Origin: an uncultured Collinsella sp.
GTDB taxonomy: Bacteria; Actinomycetota; Coriobacteriia; Coriobacteriales; Coriobacteriaceae
NCBI GenBank assembly: GCA_900556365.1
Contig: USOG01000001.1
Span: 1-42,740, forward strand
Direction: 5' to 3'
Length of the DNA: 42,740 nt
Shown: piece after piece, positions 14,508 through 22,422 of the stretch
How positions within the stretch are numbered: the stretch's first letter is position 1
Layout: every line of letters starts with the position of its first letter
Translations under genes and position numbers: made by a program
The notes under the pieces: model-generated
Databases searched by the model: none
What the model was told of the DNA's origin: nothing
What the model saw: only the letters and a program-made list of their open reading frames with translations

Positions 14508-16208
14508 ATGTCAATGCTGCTGGATGAACCCCTTGGCCTTATCGTTGAGCGCCTTCGCAGGCGAGGGACTGATGACGCATCGGTAGAAGTTAAAGCCTGC
14601 ACGAATAAATTGAGCGCAGACGTATGGGAGACAGTGAGCGCTTTTGCGAACACTGCGGGTGGGCTCATTATTTTGGGCCTGAACGAAGCCGAAGGATTTG
14701 TTCCTTCGGCTAACTTTGCTATCGATAGGGTGCGCGATCAGTTTGTTTCGGGTATCGGAGACGGAGGCTCAGCGGCAGTGGTGACCCATGCGCCGCGGTA
14801 CGAGCTTGATCGAGGCGAGGTCGACGGGCTCCAGGTGCTTCTGGTGCGCATCTTTGAACTTGAGCTTAAAGCGAAGCCTTGCTATATCGGCGCGCGCGGC
14901 GTGCAGAACGGTAGCTACAAGCGCGTGGATGATAAAGATATCAAGATGTCACCCGCTGAGCTATATGAGCTGCAGAGTGCGTTGCTTCCGAGCGATGCAG
15001 ACGACACGGTGGTTTCGGAGGCAACGGTCGAGGATTTGGATCCAGATGTCGTGCGGTCTATTATCGCAAATCGCCGGCTGCAGACCCCGCGCGTTTTGCG
15101 CGGGGCCGATACGCTGGAAAAGCAGCTGGTCAGACTCAATATCACTACAAAGGATGGTGCCGTGAAGCTCGCGGGGCTTCTGTCGGCGGGAATTTACCCC
15201 CAGCAGTTCTATCCCAAACTGATGATCGATGTCGCCGTTCATTCCGATGTGGAAAAATCTGCACCCGGGCAACCCCGGTTTATTGACCGCCAGTTGTGCG
15301 ATGGCCCGATTCCGGCTTGCATCGAAGATGCCCTTGCCGCGATTGGACGAAACTTGCGCAAAGCGGCGATAGTGCAAGGCGCTGGCAGAAGGGATGATTG
15401 GGAAGTTCCCCAGGAGGTTTTGCGCGAGGCCTTGGCAAATGCCTGCATCCATCGAGAATATTCGCCCATGTTTGTGGGGCAGGCCGTGAGTGTCGATATC
15501 TATCCAGACAGAATAGAGATCAAAAACCCTGGCGGGCTTTGGGGCGGAAAGACGGTGGACAATCTTGCAGACGGGGAATCGCGCTGCCGAAACTCAAAGC
15601 TCATGAGCCTAATGGGGGCGACGCCGTTAGAGCATGCCGAGGGGGCCGTTGCGGAAAGCCAGGGATCTGGTATCCCGGCTATGATTCGCGAGATGGAGTC
15701 TCGTTCGCTTGGCAGGCCGAAATTTATCGTTAAGGCCGATTCGTTTACGGTGCTGCTTTCCCGGCACGGGGCGGAGCTTGCTGAAAACCGCACGTGGATT
15801 CAGAGCCATGTGGGCACCGAGCTGACGGATCGCGAGGAAACACTGCTCATGTTTATGCGGGAGCATGGGTGCGTATGCGATGTTCAAAAAATACGAGAGG
15901 CCCTGAAGTGGGATTCGGATGACATTCGCCTGATCTGCGGGGACCTTGTGGATAAACATGTCCTGTCAAAATGCGGCAAAGACACGTATGAAATTATCGA
16001 TATGAACAGAGAATCGTCAGCTTCGACGGCGGATAGGATCCTGGAGGCTCTCAGCGCCGAAGTGGATATGACGGCGCGAGAAATAGCGGTTGCATCGGGG
16101 GTCAGAATTTCGTCTGTCCGTTACCATCTGCCAAAAATGGCAGATAAAGGACTCATTGAGGTAATGGGTTCATCGACGAGCCACAATCGCCGATATCGGA
16201 AGAAGTAG
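14508..16208 (+). CDS. AlbA_2/Schlafen-type putative transcriptional regulator with HATPase-like domain
   Basis: Protein of 566 residues. The N-terminal AlbA_2 (Schlafen AAA_4) domain shows V-E-V-K-A-C and V-S-A-F-A-N-T-A-G-G-L-I-I-L-G (residues about 25-65). A central HATPase_c_4-like region has L-R-E-A-L-A-N-A-C-I-H-R-E-Y-S and I-E-I-K-N-P-G-G-L (about 305-350). The C-terminal 65 residues form a winged helix (A-R-E-I-A-V-A-S-G-V-R-I-S-S-V-R-Y-H-L). Such proteins are usually annotated as ATP-binding regulators of unknown target. ATG 14508 has only a weak ribosome site and an in-frame ATG follows at 14514. The gene stands alone behind the TTAGAGAG array, which it may bind. Confidence 0.8.
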   Translation: MSMLLDEPLGLIVERLRRRGTDDASVEVKACTNKLSADVWETVSAFANTAGGLIILGLNEAEGFVPSANFAIDRVRDQFVSGIGDGGSAAVVTHAPRYELDRGEVDGLQVLLVRIFELELKAKPCYIGARGVQNGSYKRVDDKDIKMSPAELYELQSALLPSDADDTVVSEATVEDLDPDVVRSIIANRRLQTPRVLRGADTLEKQLVRLNITTKDGAVKLAGLLSAGIYPQQFYPKLMIDVAVHSDVEKSAPGQPRFIDRQLCDGPIPACIEDALAAIGRNLRKAAIVQGAGRRDDWEVPQEVLREALANACIHREYSPMFVGQAVSVDIYPDRIEIKNPGGLWGGKTVDNLADGESRCRNSKLMSLMGATPLEHAEGAVAESQGSGIPAMIREMESRSLGRPKFIVKADSFTVLLSRHGAELAENRTWIQSHVGTELTDREETLLMFMREHGCVCDVQKIREALKWDSDDIRLICGDLVDKHVLSKCGKDTYEIIDMNRESSASTADRILEALSAEVDMTAREIAVASGVRISSVRYHLPKMADKGLIEVMGSSTSHNRRYRKK

Positions 16209-16220
16209 ATGCAGCCGGAC

Positions 16221-16265
16221 CGCCCCTCTAGTGTCTCTCGAAGTTAGATGGGCGCTAGAGGGGCG
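16221..16265. terminator. Hairpin after the AlbA_2 gene
   Basis: A perfect 11-base stem joins CGCCCCTCTAG (16221-16231) to CTAGAGGGGCG (16255-16265) with a 23-base loop. There is no T-run, so termination is uncertain. Confidence 0.45.
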
Positions 16266-16280
16266 ACTGCCTCGCGATAT

Positions 16281-16330
16281 TTCCCCAGATAAAACCTGCC
16301 AAAATAAACCTGTCCCTTTTTGGCAGGTTA
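16281..16330 (+). repeat. REP-like element, family A copy 2
   Basis: Same unit as at 14193: CCCCAGATAAAACCTGCC, then CCTGTCCC, then TTTTTGGCAGGTTA. Its last three bases supply the TAA stop of the larE-like gene on the minus strand. Confidence 0.88.
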
Positions 16331-17206
16331 CTGATTCATGTTGCCGTGGATGTAGGGGGTGACCTCGGGGGAGATATGGTCGCAGCCCAGCTCGCGCAGC
16401 GCGGACTCGATAACGGCGGGCAGCGGGGTCTTGCCCTTGTCGTCGACGGCGGCACCGCCGAGGGTGGCAATCTTGGCAACATCTGCGGGTGCGGCCTCGA
16501 TATGCATGCAGCCGCCGACCAAGCGCCCGCGTACCTGTGCCAGATCAAGATCGTGCAGGTAATCCTCGCAGGCGCGAATCAGGGAGACCTTCTCGCGCGT
16601 AAGCTCCTCGCCCGTGGGGACGCGGGTGGCAAGACATGCTCCCGCCGGCAGGTTCCAAACGGGATAGCCCCATGCGCGCAGCAGCTCGCGCTCTTCGTCC
16701 TTGGTAAAGCCGACCTCCATGAGAGGGGAGCGTACGCCGAGCTCTTTTGCCGCACGCATGCCGGGGCGGTAGTCACCGCGATCGCTTGCATTGCTGCCAT
16801 CGATGACGGTGGGAAAGCCGAGCGACTTGGCGTGGTTGACGATGGCGGTAAAGCCGGCGTGCTTGCAGTGGTAGCAGCGATTGGCATCGTTGCAGGCTAC
16901 CTGGGGGAGCTGCAGCTGATCCACCGAAAGATTGAGCACGGGGAGTTTAAAATGCGGTCCTTCATTGGCTTGTCCATCAACGGACCGCTCAAACGAAGCC
17001 TGCTCGGGCGTGCCGATGAGCGGCGTGGTGAGATGGACGAGGAGGGTATTGGTAGGCATGATGCGGGCGCATACGGCGGCCAAAAAGCTGCTGTCGACGC
17101 CACCGGAAAACCCGATAGCCACGCGCCCGTATGCCAAAAGCAGCTGTTCGAGCGCCGATAGCTTGTCTTGAAGCTCCTCTGCGGGTGCCGTGGTGTCTAA
17201 AATCAT
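16328..17206 (-). CDS. larE: ATP-dependent sacrificial sulfur transferase LarE-like protein
   Basis: PP-loop ATP pyrophosphatase of 292 residues. S-G-G-V-D-S-S (34-40) is the AMP-forming PP-loop. Cys111/Cys114 (R-C-Y-H-C-K), S-N-A-S-D-R-G-D-Y-R-P-G-M-R (138-151) and A-C-L-A-T-R-V-P with Cys191 match LarE, in which that last cysteine donates sulfur to the nickel-pincer cofactor of lactate racemase. larB, larC and larA are not in the window, so the cofactor pathway is either elsewhere or this LarE serves another sulfur transfer. ATG 17206 lies behind AAGGAT. The stop codon comes from a REP element. Confidence 0.88.
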   Translation of the reverse strand: MILDTTAPAEELQDKLSALEQLLLAYGRVAIGFSGGVDSSFLAAVCARIMPTNTLLVHLTTPLIGTPEQASFERSVDGQANEGPHFKLPVLNLSVDQLQLPQVACNDANRCYHCKHAGFTAIVNHAKSLGFPTVIDGSNASDRGDYRPGMRAAKELGVRSPLMEVGFTKDEERELLRAWGYPVWNLPAGACLATRVPTGEELTREKVSLIRACEDYLHDLDLAQVRGRLVGGCMHIEAAPADVAKIATLGGAAVDDKGKTPLPAVIESALRELGCDHISPEVTPYIHGNMNQ

Positions 17207-17303
17207 GAAACGATCCTTATCGTTGAGTACTCGATTGAAAACTATAATCCTAATGCGTTACTTGCCATAAGACTTCTATCTGTGTAACGAAAGTGCAATA
17301 TGG

Positions 17304-17319
17304 TATATACGTTATATAC
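17304..17319. promoter_or_regulatory. Direct repeat TATATAC before the HAD gene
   Basis: TATATAC occurs at 17304-17310 and 17313-17319, nine bases apart, in the AT-rich divergent gap between larE and the HAD phosphatase gene. It could be part of the promoter or a regulator site. Confidence 0.25.
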
Positions 17320-17379
17320 AAGTTGTCAAATGCGGTAGAGTTGCGGCAATGCGACAGCGAGAGTCGATGGGGGACCGAT

Positions 17380-18030
17380 ATGATCAAGGCTGTTATTTTT
17401 GACATGGATGGAACGCTGGTCGATACCGAGCGTTTGGGGATTAGGGCCTGGAAGGCAGGCGCCGCTGAGCTGGGGCTCGCGATTGATGAAGCGCTGATCC
17501 ATCAGTTTATCGGTCGCACGCTACCCGATGTCATGAACATCCTCGATAAGCATTACGGCAGCCACGAGACCGCCGAGGCGATCTATGTCCGCCACAAGGA
17601 GATTCGCGACGAGATGGTCAAGACCGATCTGGAGCTTAAGGCCGGCGCTGCCGAGTGCATAGACGAGCTGTTGGCTGCGGGCTATCACGTAGGCCTTGCA
17701 ACGTCATCGCGCCATGTTACGGCCGAGCGCAACCTTAAAGCATTCGGTCTTTTTGACAAGTTTGAAACGGTAACGTGTGGCGAGGACGTCGTGCATGGCA
17801 AGCCCGACCCCGAGATGTATCTGCTCGCCTGCGAGCGCGCGGGCTTTACTCCCGAGGAATGTGCCGTGGTCGAGGATTCGCGCAACGGCTGCGTCTCGGG
17901 CATTACGGCTGGCTGCCACGTCTTTGCCGTCCCCGATATCGTGCCGCTGCCGCAGGACGTGGTGGATGGCAGCGAGGCCGTGCTCGATACGTTGTTCGAT
18001 CTGGCGGCGGCGGTCAAGGCCGTGCGCTAG
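17380..18030 (+). CDS. HAD-superfamily phosphatase (beta-phosphoglucomutase-like)
   Basis: Protein of 216 residues. F-D-M-D-G-T-L-V-D-T-E (nucleophile Asp8, Asp10), cap helices, A-T-S-S-R (motif II), G-K-P-D-P-E-M-Y (motif III) and V-V-E-D-S-R-N-G (motif IV) are all in place. I take ATG 17380 because GGGGGA precedes it; the frame stays open upstream without a site. It is convergent with a LacI-family regulator gene, which hints at a sugar-phosphate role. Substrate unknown. Confidence 0.87.
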   Translation: MIKAVIFDMDGTLVDTERLGIRAWKAGAAELGLAIDEALIHQFIGRTLPDVMNILDKHYGSHETAEAIYVRHKEIRDEMVKTDLELKAGAAECIDELLAAGYHVGLATSSRHVTAERNLKAFGLFDKFETVTCGEDVVHGKPDPEMYLLACERAGFTPEECAVVEDSRNGCVSGITAGCHVFAVPDIVPLPQDVVDGSEAVLDTLFDLAAAVKAVR

Positions 18031-18076
18031 ACAATTGCGGCGTTGAAACGAGCAATTGCTTACGTTTGCGCTTAAA

Positions 18077-18110
18077 CAAAAGGGGTCCGGCAATGGTCGG
18101 GCCTCTTTTG
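18077..18110. terminator. Bidirectional terminator between HAD and LacI genes
   Basis: CAAAAGGGGTCCG (18077-18089) pairs with CGGGCCTCTTTTG (18098-18110), including G-U pairs, giving A-rich and T-rich flanks for both directions. Confidence 0.85.
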
Positions 18111-18143
18111 CTTGAGCGGCGACTTAGCATACTTGCGGGCGTG

Positions 18144-19256
18144 CTATAGATACGCACCGAGGTTGATGGCCGTGGCGTCGGTCTGGCTGCTTGCCTGGGT
18201 GCTGGCGCGTTCCAGCAGGAACGGACGTACCAGTTCTTGGCGGTTGATGTCCTCGGCGGCGGTGACTGCGGTGACGGTGCGCGCTGTAGAGCCGACGCGG
18301 ATATGCTTGGTCTTTGCTGGGGCCTTGTTCTCGATTTGCTCCATGAGCAATTGAACGCCCTTGCGGCCAATCTCGTAGCCCGGGGGCGCTACCGTAGTGA
18401 GCGGGACCGATCCGCTCCAAGCGAGCGGGTTGCCATCGCAACCTGCTACGCGTACTTGCCCGGGGACGGCGATGCCTTTGTCGACCAGCGCCGAGATGAC
18501 GCCCGAGGCCAGCACGTCGGTCAGGCCGACGACAAAATCGGGGCGTTCGTCGGTGGGGCGCGCGGCGATTTGGGTGCCGATGCCGTAGCCGTCGGCGGCG
18601 GTATTCCATTCGCCGGCGTCGATGACTTCGATCTTGATATCGGGATGTAGGGCGAGCGCCTTATGAATGCCAAGGACGCGCAGGGTGAGTTGCATAAATG
18701 CTGCTCGGCCGACGACGACAATATGGTGCGCGCCGCGGGCGATGGCGAGCTCGGCGATGATGCGGCCTTGTGCCTCGTTGTCGGCGGCCACGTAGTAGCC
18801 GGGCTCGGAGCAATGGATGTCCAGATGGACGATCGGCACGGGCATCTTGGTCAGGGCGGGGTGCCAGTCGGGGGATGCCATGGGCTGAACCATGACGCCG
18901 GACATCTGGGTGCCCATAAAGTAGCGCAGGTAATGGTCCTGGAGAATATCGTCGTTATCGGCGTTGGCGATGAGCAGGTCGTAACCGTGCTTGCGGGCCT
19001 CGTTGTGGGCGCCGCTGGCGATTTGGAGTGAAAAGCCGTGGTCGAGACGGGGGAGCACCAGGCCAAAGGACTTGGTGGCGCCGCCCGCGAGCTGACGGGC
19101 GCTTTGATTGGGCAGGTAGCCAAGGCGATTGATGGTCTCGTTAATGAGCTTGAGGGTCTCGGGGCGCAGCTTTTCGGGGTGGTTGAGCGCGTTGGAGACC
19201 GTGCCCAACGAAACCCCGGCCTCGCGCGCGACGTCGCTGATTTTTACCTTTGCCAT
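18144..19256 (-). CDS. LacI-family transcriptional regulator
   Basis: Regulator of 370 residues. The first 56 form the LacI helix-turn-helix and hinge (I-S-D-V-A-R-E-A-G-V-S-L-G-T-V-S-N-A-L-N, then N-Q-S-A-R-Q-L-A-G-G). A periplasmic-binding-protein-like effector domain follows. I place the start at ATG 19256 because the HTH begins there and AAAGGGG lies upstream; the frame stays open through a REP element and does not look coding. No sugar transporter lies next to it, so its target is unknown; the convergent HAD phosphatase gene is one option. Confidence 0.9.
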   Translation of the reverse strand: MAKVKISDVAREAGVSLGTVSNALNHPEKLRPETLKLINETINRLGYLPNQSARQLAGGATKSFGLVLPRLDHGFSLQIASGAHNEARKHGYDLLIANADNDDILQDHYLRYFMGTQMSGVMVQPMASPDWHPALTKMPVPIVHLDIHCSEPGYYVAADNEAQGRIIAELAIARGAHHIVVVGRAAFMQLTLRVLGIHKALALHPDIKIEVIDAGEWNTAADGYGIGTQIAARPTDERPDFVVGLTDVLASGVISALVDKGIAVPGQVRVAGCDGNPLAWSGSVPLTTVAPPGYEIGRKGVQLLMEQIENKAPAKTKHIRVGSTARTVTAVTAAEDINRQELVRPFLLERASTQASSQTDATAINLGAYL

Positions 19257-19304
19257 AGCGGCCCCTTTGATGCGTTTCAAGTACAAGCCAGATTGTAGCA
19301 TCCC

Positions 19305-19359
19305 AAACCTACCAAAAAGGGACAGGTTTATTTTGGCAGGTTTATCTGGGGAAACGCCG
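19305..19359 (-). repeat. REP-like element, family A copy 3 (inverted)
   Basis: Reverse-oriented copy of the 14193 element, with AAACCTACC, AAAAAGGGACAGG and TTTTGGCAGG followed by the TATCTGGGG shoulder. It shares the GGCGTTTC extension with copy 1. It lies upstream of the lacI-type gene. Confidence 0.85.
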
Positions 19360-19370
19360 TTGCCAGCGCG

Positions 19371-19405
19371 ACCATCACGAAGGAGACAGGTACCTTTGTG
19401 GTGGT
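19371..19405. repeat. Short palindromic repeat, family D
   Basis: ACCATCACGAAGG (19371-19383) pairs with CCTTTGTGGTGGT (19393-19405) around AGACAGGTA. It is immediately next to the family A copy and shares a GACAGG core. Confidence 0.6.
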
Positions 19406-19515
19406 TTGGACCGGCTGAACGTGTGTGCATCGGGTGGTATCTAAGTTGAGGTACCAGTTCTGGTATATCAGCTTGCGTTTGCGTGAGTACAATACTCGGA
19501 CGTTATACGTCTCAG

Positions 19516-19538
19516 CGCCCGTCGTGCGTGGGCGTTTT
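19516..19538 (+). promoter_or_regulatory. Small hairpin in the glmS leader
   Basis: CGCCC (19516-19520) pairs with GGGCG (19530-19534) and is followed by TTTT, about 30 bases before the glmS start. It could be an attenuator. I find no glmS ribozyme features. Confidence 0.3.
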
Positions 19539-19567
19539 GCAGTCACGCGAACGAAGGGATTTATCCT

Positions 19568-21415
19568 ATGTGCGGAATTGTCGGCTACACCGGCTCTGAT
19601 ATTGCAAAGAACATCCTGGTCACGGGCCTCAAGCGTATGGAGTATCGCGGCTATGACTCCTCGGGCGTCGCGCTCGAGGTGGGCGAGGGCGCCGCGGCGC
19701 ACCTCGACGTCATCCGCCGCGTGGGCAAGGTCGCGGGCCTGGAGAGCGAGCTTTCCAACATCGACAGCGACGCTACCTGCGGTATCGGCCACACCCGTTG
19801 GGCCACCCACGGTAAGCCTTCCGTCGTTAACGCTCACCCCCACACCAGCTGCGACGGTCGTATCGCCATCGTCCACAACGGTATCATCGAGAACTTCGCC
19901 GAGCTGCGCGAAGAGCTGGAGGGTCGCGGCCATCACTTTAAGAGCGAGACCGATACCGAGGTCTTCGCGCATCTGATCGAAGAGGCTTATGCCGAGACGC
20001 ACGACCTGATGGCCTCCGTGCGCGAGGCTTGCACCCACGTGGTCGGTGCCTATGGTCTGGCCGTCGTGTGCGCTGACGAGCCCGGCGTGATCGCCGTGGC
20101 CCGCAAGGATTCCCCGATCGTGGTCGGCGCGGGCGAGACCGGCGCCTATGTCGCCTCCGATGTCATCGCGCTCATCGACGCCACCCGCGATGTCGTGGTG
20201 CTTGAGGACGGTCAGTTTGCCAAGCTTACGCCCGCAGGCGTCGAGTACACCGACGAGGCCGGCAACGTTATCGAGCCCAAGGTCACCCACATCGACTGGG
20301 ACCTGGACATGGCAGAAAAGGGCGGTTATCCCGACTTTATGCTCAAGGAAATCCACGAGCAGCCGCGCGTCGTGCGCGACACGCTGGTCGGTCGTATGAC
20401 GCCGGCCGGCGAGCTCGACATCGACGAGCTGGGCCTTTCGCTCGAGGAGCTCAACGACATCGACCGCGTCTACGTGATCGCTTGCGGCACCAGCTATCAC
20501 GCTGGCCTCATTGCTAAGAATCTCATCGAGGGCTGGGCTCGCATCCCCACCGAGGTTGAGGCGGCCAGCGAGTTCCGTTACCGCAATCCCATCATCACGC
20601 CGACGACGCTCGTCGTTGCCGTGTCCCAGTCGGGCGAGACGGCCGATACCCTTGCCGCCATTCGCGACGCGCGCATCAAGGGTGCCAAGGTCTTCGGCAT
20701 CACCAACGTGGTGGGCAGCCCCGTGGCGCGTGAGAGCGACGGCGTCATCTACACCAAGGCCAACAAGGAGATCGCGGTCGCCTCGACCAAGAGCTTCATC
20801 GGCCAGGTTGTGAGCCTGACGCTGCTGGCTCTGCTGCTGGCGCAGGTCAAGTACCGCCTGACCACCAAGCAGGCGCGCATGCTGTTCCGCGAGCTTTCCG
20901 ATACGGCCGAGCAGATCCAGTGGATTTTGGATACCCAAACCGAGGCCGTTCATGAGGCCGCCCTGCTGTGCAAGGACGCGCAGTCGGCGCTGTTCGTGGG
21001 CCGTGGCATGGGTGCCGCTATTTCCTACGAGGGCGCGCTCAAGCTCAAGGAGGTCAGCTACCTGCACGCCGAGGCCTACGCCGCCGGTGAGATGAAGCAC
21101 GGCCCCATCGCGCTGATCGATCCGGGCTTCCCTGTCATCGCCGTGGCCACCAAGAGTGCCACCTACGACAAGACCGTGTCGAACCTCATGGAGTGCAAGG
21201 CGCGCGGCGCCAAGGTTATCGTTGTTGCCACCGAGGGCGACGAGGAGATCAACAAGATCGCCGACTGCATCATTCGCGTGCCGGCAGTCCGCGACGTGTT
21301 CAGCCCCATCACGGCGAGTGTCCCGCTGCAGCTGCTCGCCCGCGAGGTCGCCATCCTGCGCGGCTGCGATGTTGACCAACCTCGTAACCTGGCGAAAAGT
21401 GTTACTGTCGAGTAA
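19568..21415 (+). CDS. glmS: Glutamine-fructose-6-phosphate aminotransferase (isomerizing)
   Basis: Cytoplasmic enzyme that makes glucosamine-6-phosphate from fructose-6-phosphate and glutamine, the first step to UDP-GlcNAc and peptidoglycan. It has 615 residues, the normal length. The processed N terminus is C-G-I-V-G-Y with catalytic Cys2; the glutaminase domain has G-I-G-H-T-R-W-A-T-H-G and H-N-G-I-I-E-N. Two SIS domains follow, with A-C-G-T-S-Y-H-A, S-Q-S-G-E-T-A-D-T and G-R-G, and the C terminus is L-A-K-S-V-T-V-E. GAAGGGA precedes ATG 19568. It is monocistronic with a strong terminator. Confidence 0.97.
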   Translation: MCGIVGYTGSDIAKNILVTGLKRMEYRGYDSSGVALEVGEGAAAHLDVIRRVGKVAGLESELSNIDSDATCGIGHTRWATHGKPSVVNAHPHTSCDGRIAIVHNGIIENFAELREELEGRGHHFKSETDTEVFAHLIEEAYAETHDLMASVREACTHVVGAYGLAVVCADEPGVIAVARKDSPIVVGAGETGAYVASDVIALIDATRDVVVLEDGQFAKLTPAGVEYTDEAGNVIEPKVTHIDWDLDMAEKGGYPDFMLKEIHEQPRVVRDTLVGRMTPAGELDIDELGLSLEELNDIDRVYVIACGTSYHAGLIAKNLIEGWARIPTEVEAASEFRYRNPIITPTTLVVAVSQSGETADTLAAIRDARIKGAKVFGITNVVGSPVARESDGVIYTKANKEIAVASTKSFIGQVVSLTLLALLLAQVKYRLTTKQARMLFRELSDTAEQIQWILDTQTEAVHEAALLCKDAQSALFVGRGMGAAISYEGALKLKEVSYLHAEAYAAGEMKHGPIALIDPGFPVIAVATKSATYDKTVSNLMECKARGAKVIVVATEGDEEINKIADCIIRVPAVRDVFSPITASVPLQLLAREVAILRGCDVDQPRNLAKSVTVE

Positions 21416-21439
21416 TCGAGTTCCGTCATCCTAACGACT

Positions 21440-21478
21440 AAGGCCCGGCTCCGTTGCAGTGGAGCCGGGCCTTGTTTC
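21440..21478 (+). terminator. Intrinsic terminator of glmS
   Basis: A perfect 13-base stem (21440-21452 with 21461-21473) around an eight-base loop is followed by TGTTTC. Confidence 0.88.
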
Positions 21479-21484
21479 ATTTGC

Positions 21485-21530
21485 CCGGATAAAACCTGCC
21501 AAAATGAACCTGTCCCTTTTTGGCAGGTTA
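21485..21530 (+). repeat. REP-like element, family A copy 4
   Basis: Copy with AAAACCTGCC, AACCTGTCCC and TTTTTGGCAGGTTA. Its final TTA supplies the minus-strand stop codon of the following regulator gene, as copy 2 does for larE. Confidence 0.88.
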
Positions 21531-22259
21531 GCGGAGCTTGCTGGTCTCGAAGTACTCGGGGAACTGGTCCAGAACCTCGGTCTGGTTGCGGAACATCATA
21601 TGCAGGTGCTTGCTGACCAAAAAGCTCGCTTCGATGGGGTCGCGACCGGCGATAGCGCGGCGAATCTGCTTGTGCTCGTTCACGATGTCCTGATTGTCGA
21701 GAACCTGCGTGGCAGCGCGCAGCCAGCGGAAGCGCTCCAGGTCGGCATTGGTCTCTTCGAGCCACGACCACACGGTGCTGCGACATGCGATGCTAAAAAT
21801 CATGTGATGCATGAGGTTATCGCTCAAAAAGAAGCCGATGCGATCCTCCTCGGCCATGGCCTTTTCCTGCAGCACGATGGCGCGGTCGAGCTGCTCGATG
21901 CCGGCCGACGTGGCGCGCGCACAGCACTCCACAATCACCTGCTTTTCCAGATGCTCGCGGATGTAACAGGCACTCTCGGCAAGGGTGAGGTTGATGGGTG
22001 AGACGTAGGTGCCGCTCTGGGGCACGGTGCGCACCAGGCCTTCCTGCGCCAAGCGAACCAAAGCCTCGCGCACGGGCGTGCGACCCATATCTAGGTCGTC
22101 GCAAAGCTGCTTGACGCCCAGCTTTTCGCCCGGCTTGTAGTCCAGGTAGACGATTTTGCGTCGAATGGTGTGATAGGACTGGTCCTGTAGGCTCGTTTCC
22201 TGCTCGCCGACGTGCATCGATTCTTCCATAGCGCCTCGCAACTGTTCTATCAAACTCAT
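21528..22259 (-). CDS. GntR-family regulator with FCD domain (FadR type)
   Basis: Regulator of up to 243 residues. The winged helix is at about 25-90 (Y-H-T-I-R-R-K-I, then G-R-T-P-V-R-E-A-L-V-R-L-A-Q-E-G-L-V). The C-terminal all-helical FCD ligand domain contains D-x3-H residues such as D-N-L-M-H-H-M-I-F and a late H-L-H. ATG 22259 has a poor ribosome site; ATG 22229, behind GCGAGG, would remove ten residues and may be the true start. It is divergent from the YeiH-type transporter gene and is a likely regulator of it. The effector is probably a small organic acid. Confidence 0.87.
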   Translation of the reverse strand: MSLIEQLRGAMEESMHVGEQETSLQDQSYHTIRRKIVYLDYKPGEKLGVKQLCDDLDMGRTPVREALVRLAQEGLVRTVPQSGTYVSPINLTLAESACYIREHLEKQVIVECCARATSAGIEQLDRAIVLQEKAMAEEDRIGFFLSDNLMHHMIFSIACRSTVWSWLEETNADLERFRWLRAATQVLDNQDIVNEHKQIRRAIAGRDPIEASFLVSKHLHMMFRNQTEVLDQFPEYFETSKLR

Positions 22260-22275
22260 ATGTCAGTTGTTAATT

Positions 22276-22337
22276 ATGCCGCGAATCAGCTCTCCGCGGT
22301 GGGTAATTCGGCTGTTGCCTGAGAACTATTGCGGCAT
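22276..22337. promoter_or_regulatory. Structured inverted repeat in the divergent gntR-yeiH gap
   Basis: ATGCCGC (22276-22282) and GCGGCAT (22331-22337) are perfect inverted copies enclosing smaller stems, such as CAGC with GCTG. It is a candidate operator or leader structure. It does not match a riboswitch I know. Confidence 0.35.
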
Positions 22338-22422
22338 CTTAGTCTGTGTTTGCGCAAGGCTGCGCTCAATGTTGCCGTATCATAAGCCGTCGCAAACGTG
22401 AAATAGAAAGAAGGAATCCCAT

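Noticed and set aside
19440..19567. A glmS ribozyme
   Set aside because: The conserved ribozyme core cannot be found in the leader; only a small hairpin is present.
19328..21379. A 683-codon open frame antisense to glmS
   Set aside because: It mirrors glmS codon bias, has no ribosome site and no family motif; a by-product of high GC at third positions.
22276..22337. Resemblance to a glycine riboswitch on the minus strand (TCTCAGGCAA and GGAGAG pieces)
   Set aside because: The pieces are in the wrong order and the core between them is missing; more likely an operator or leader stem.
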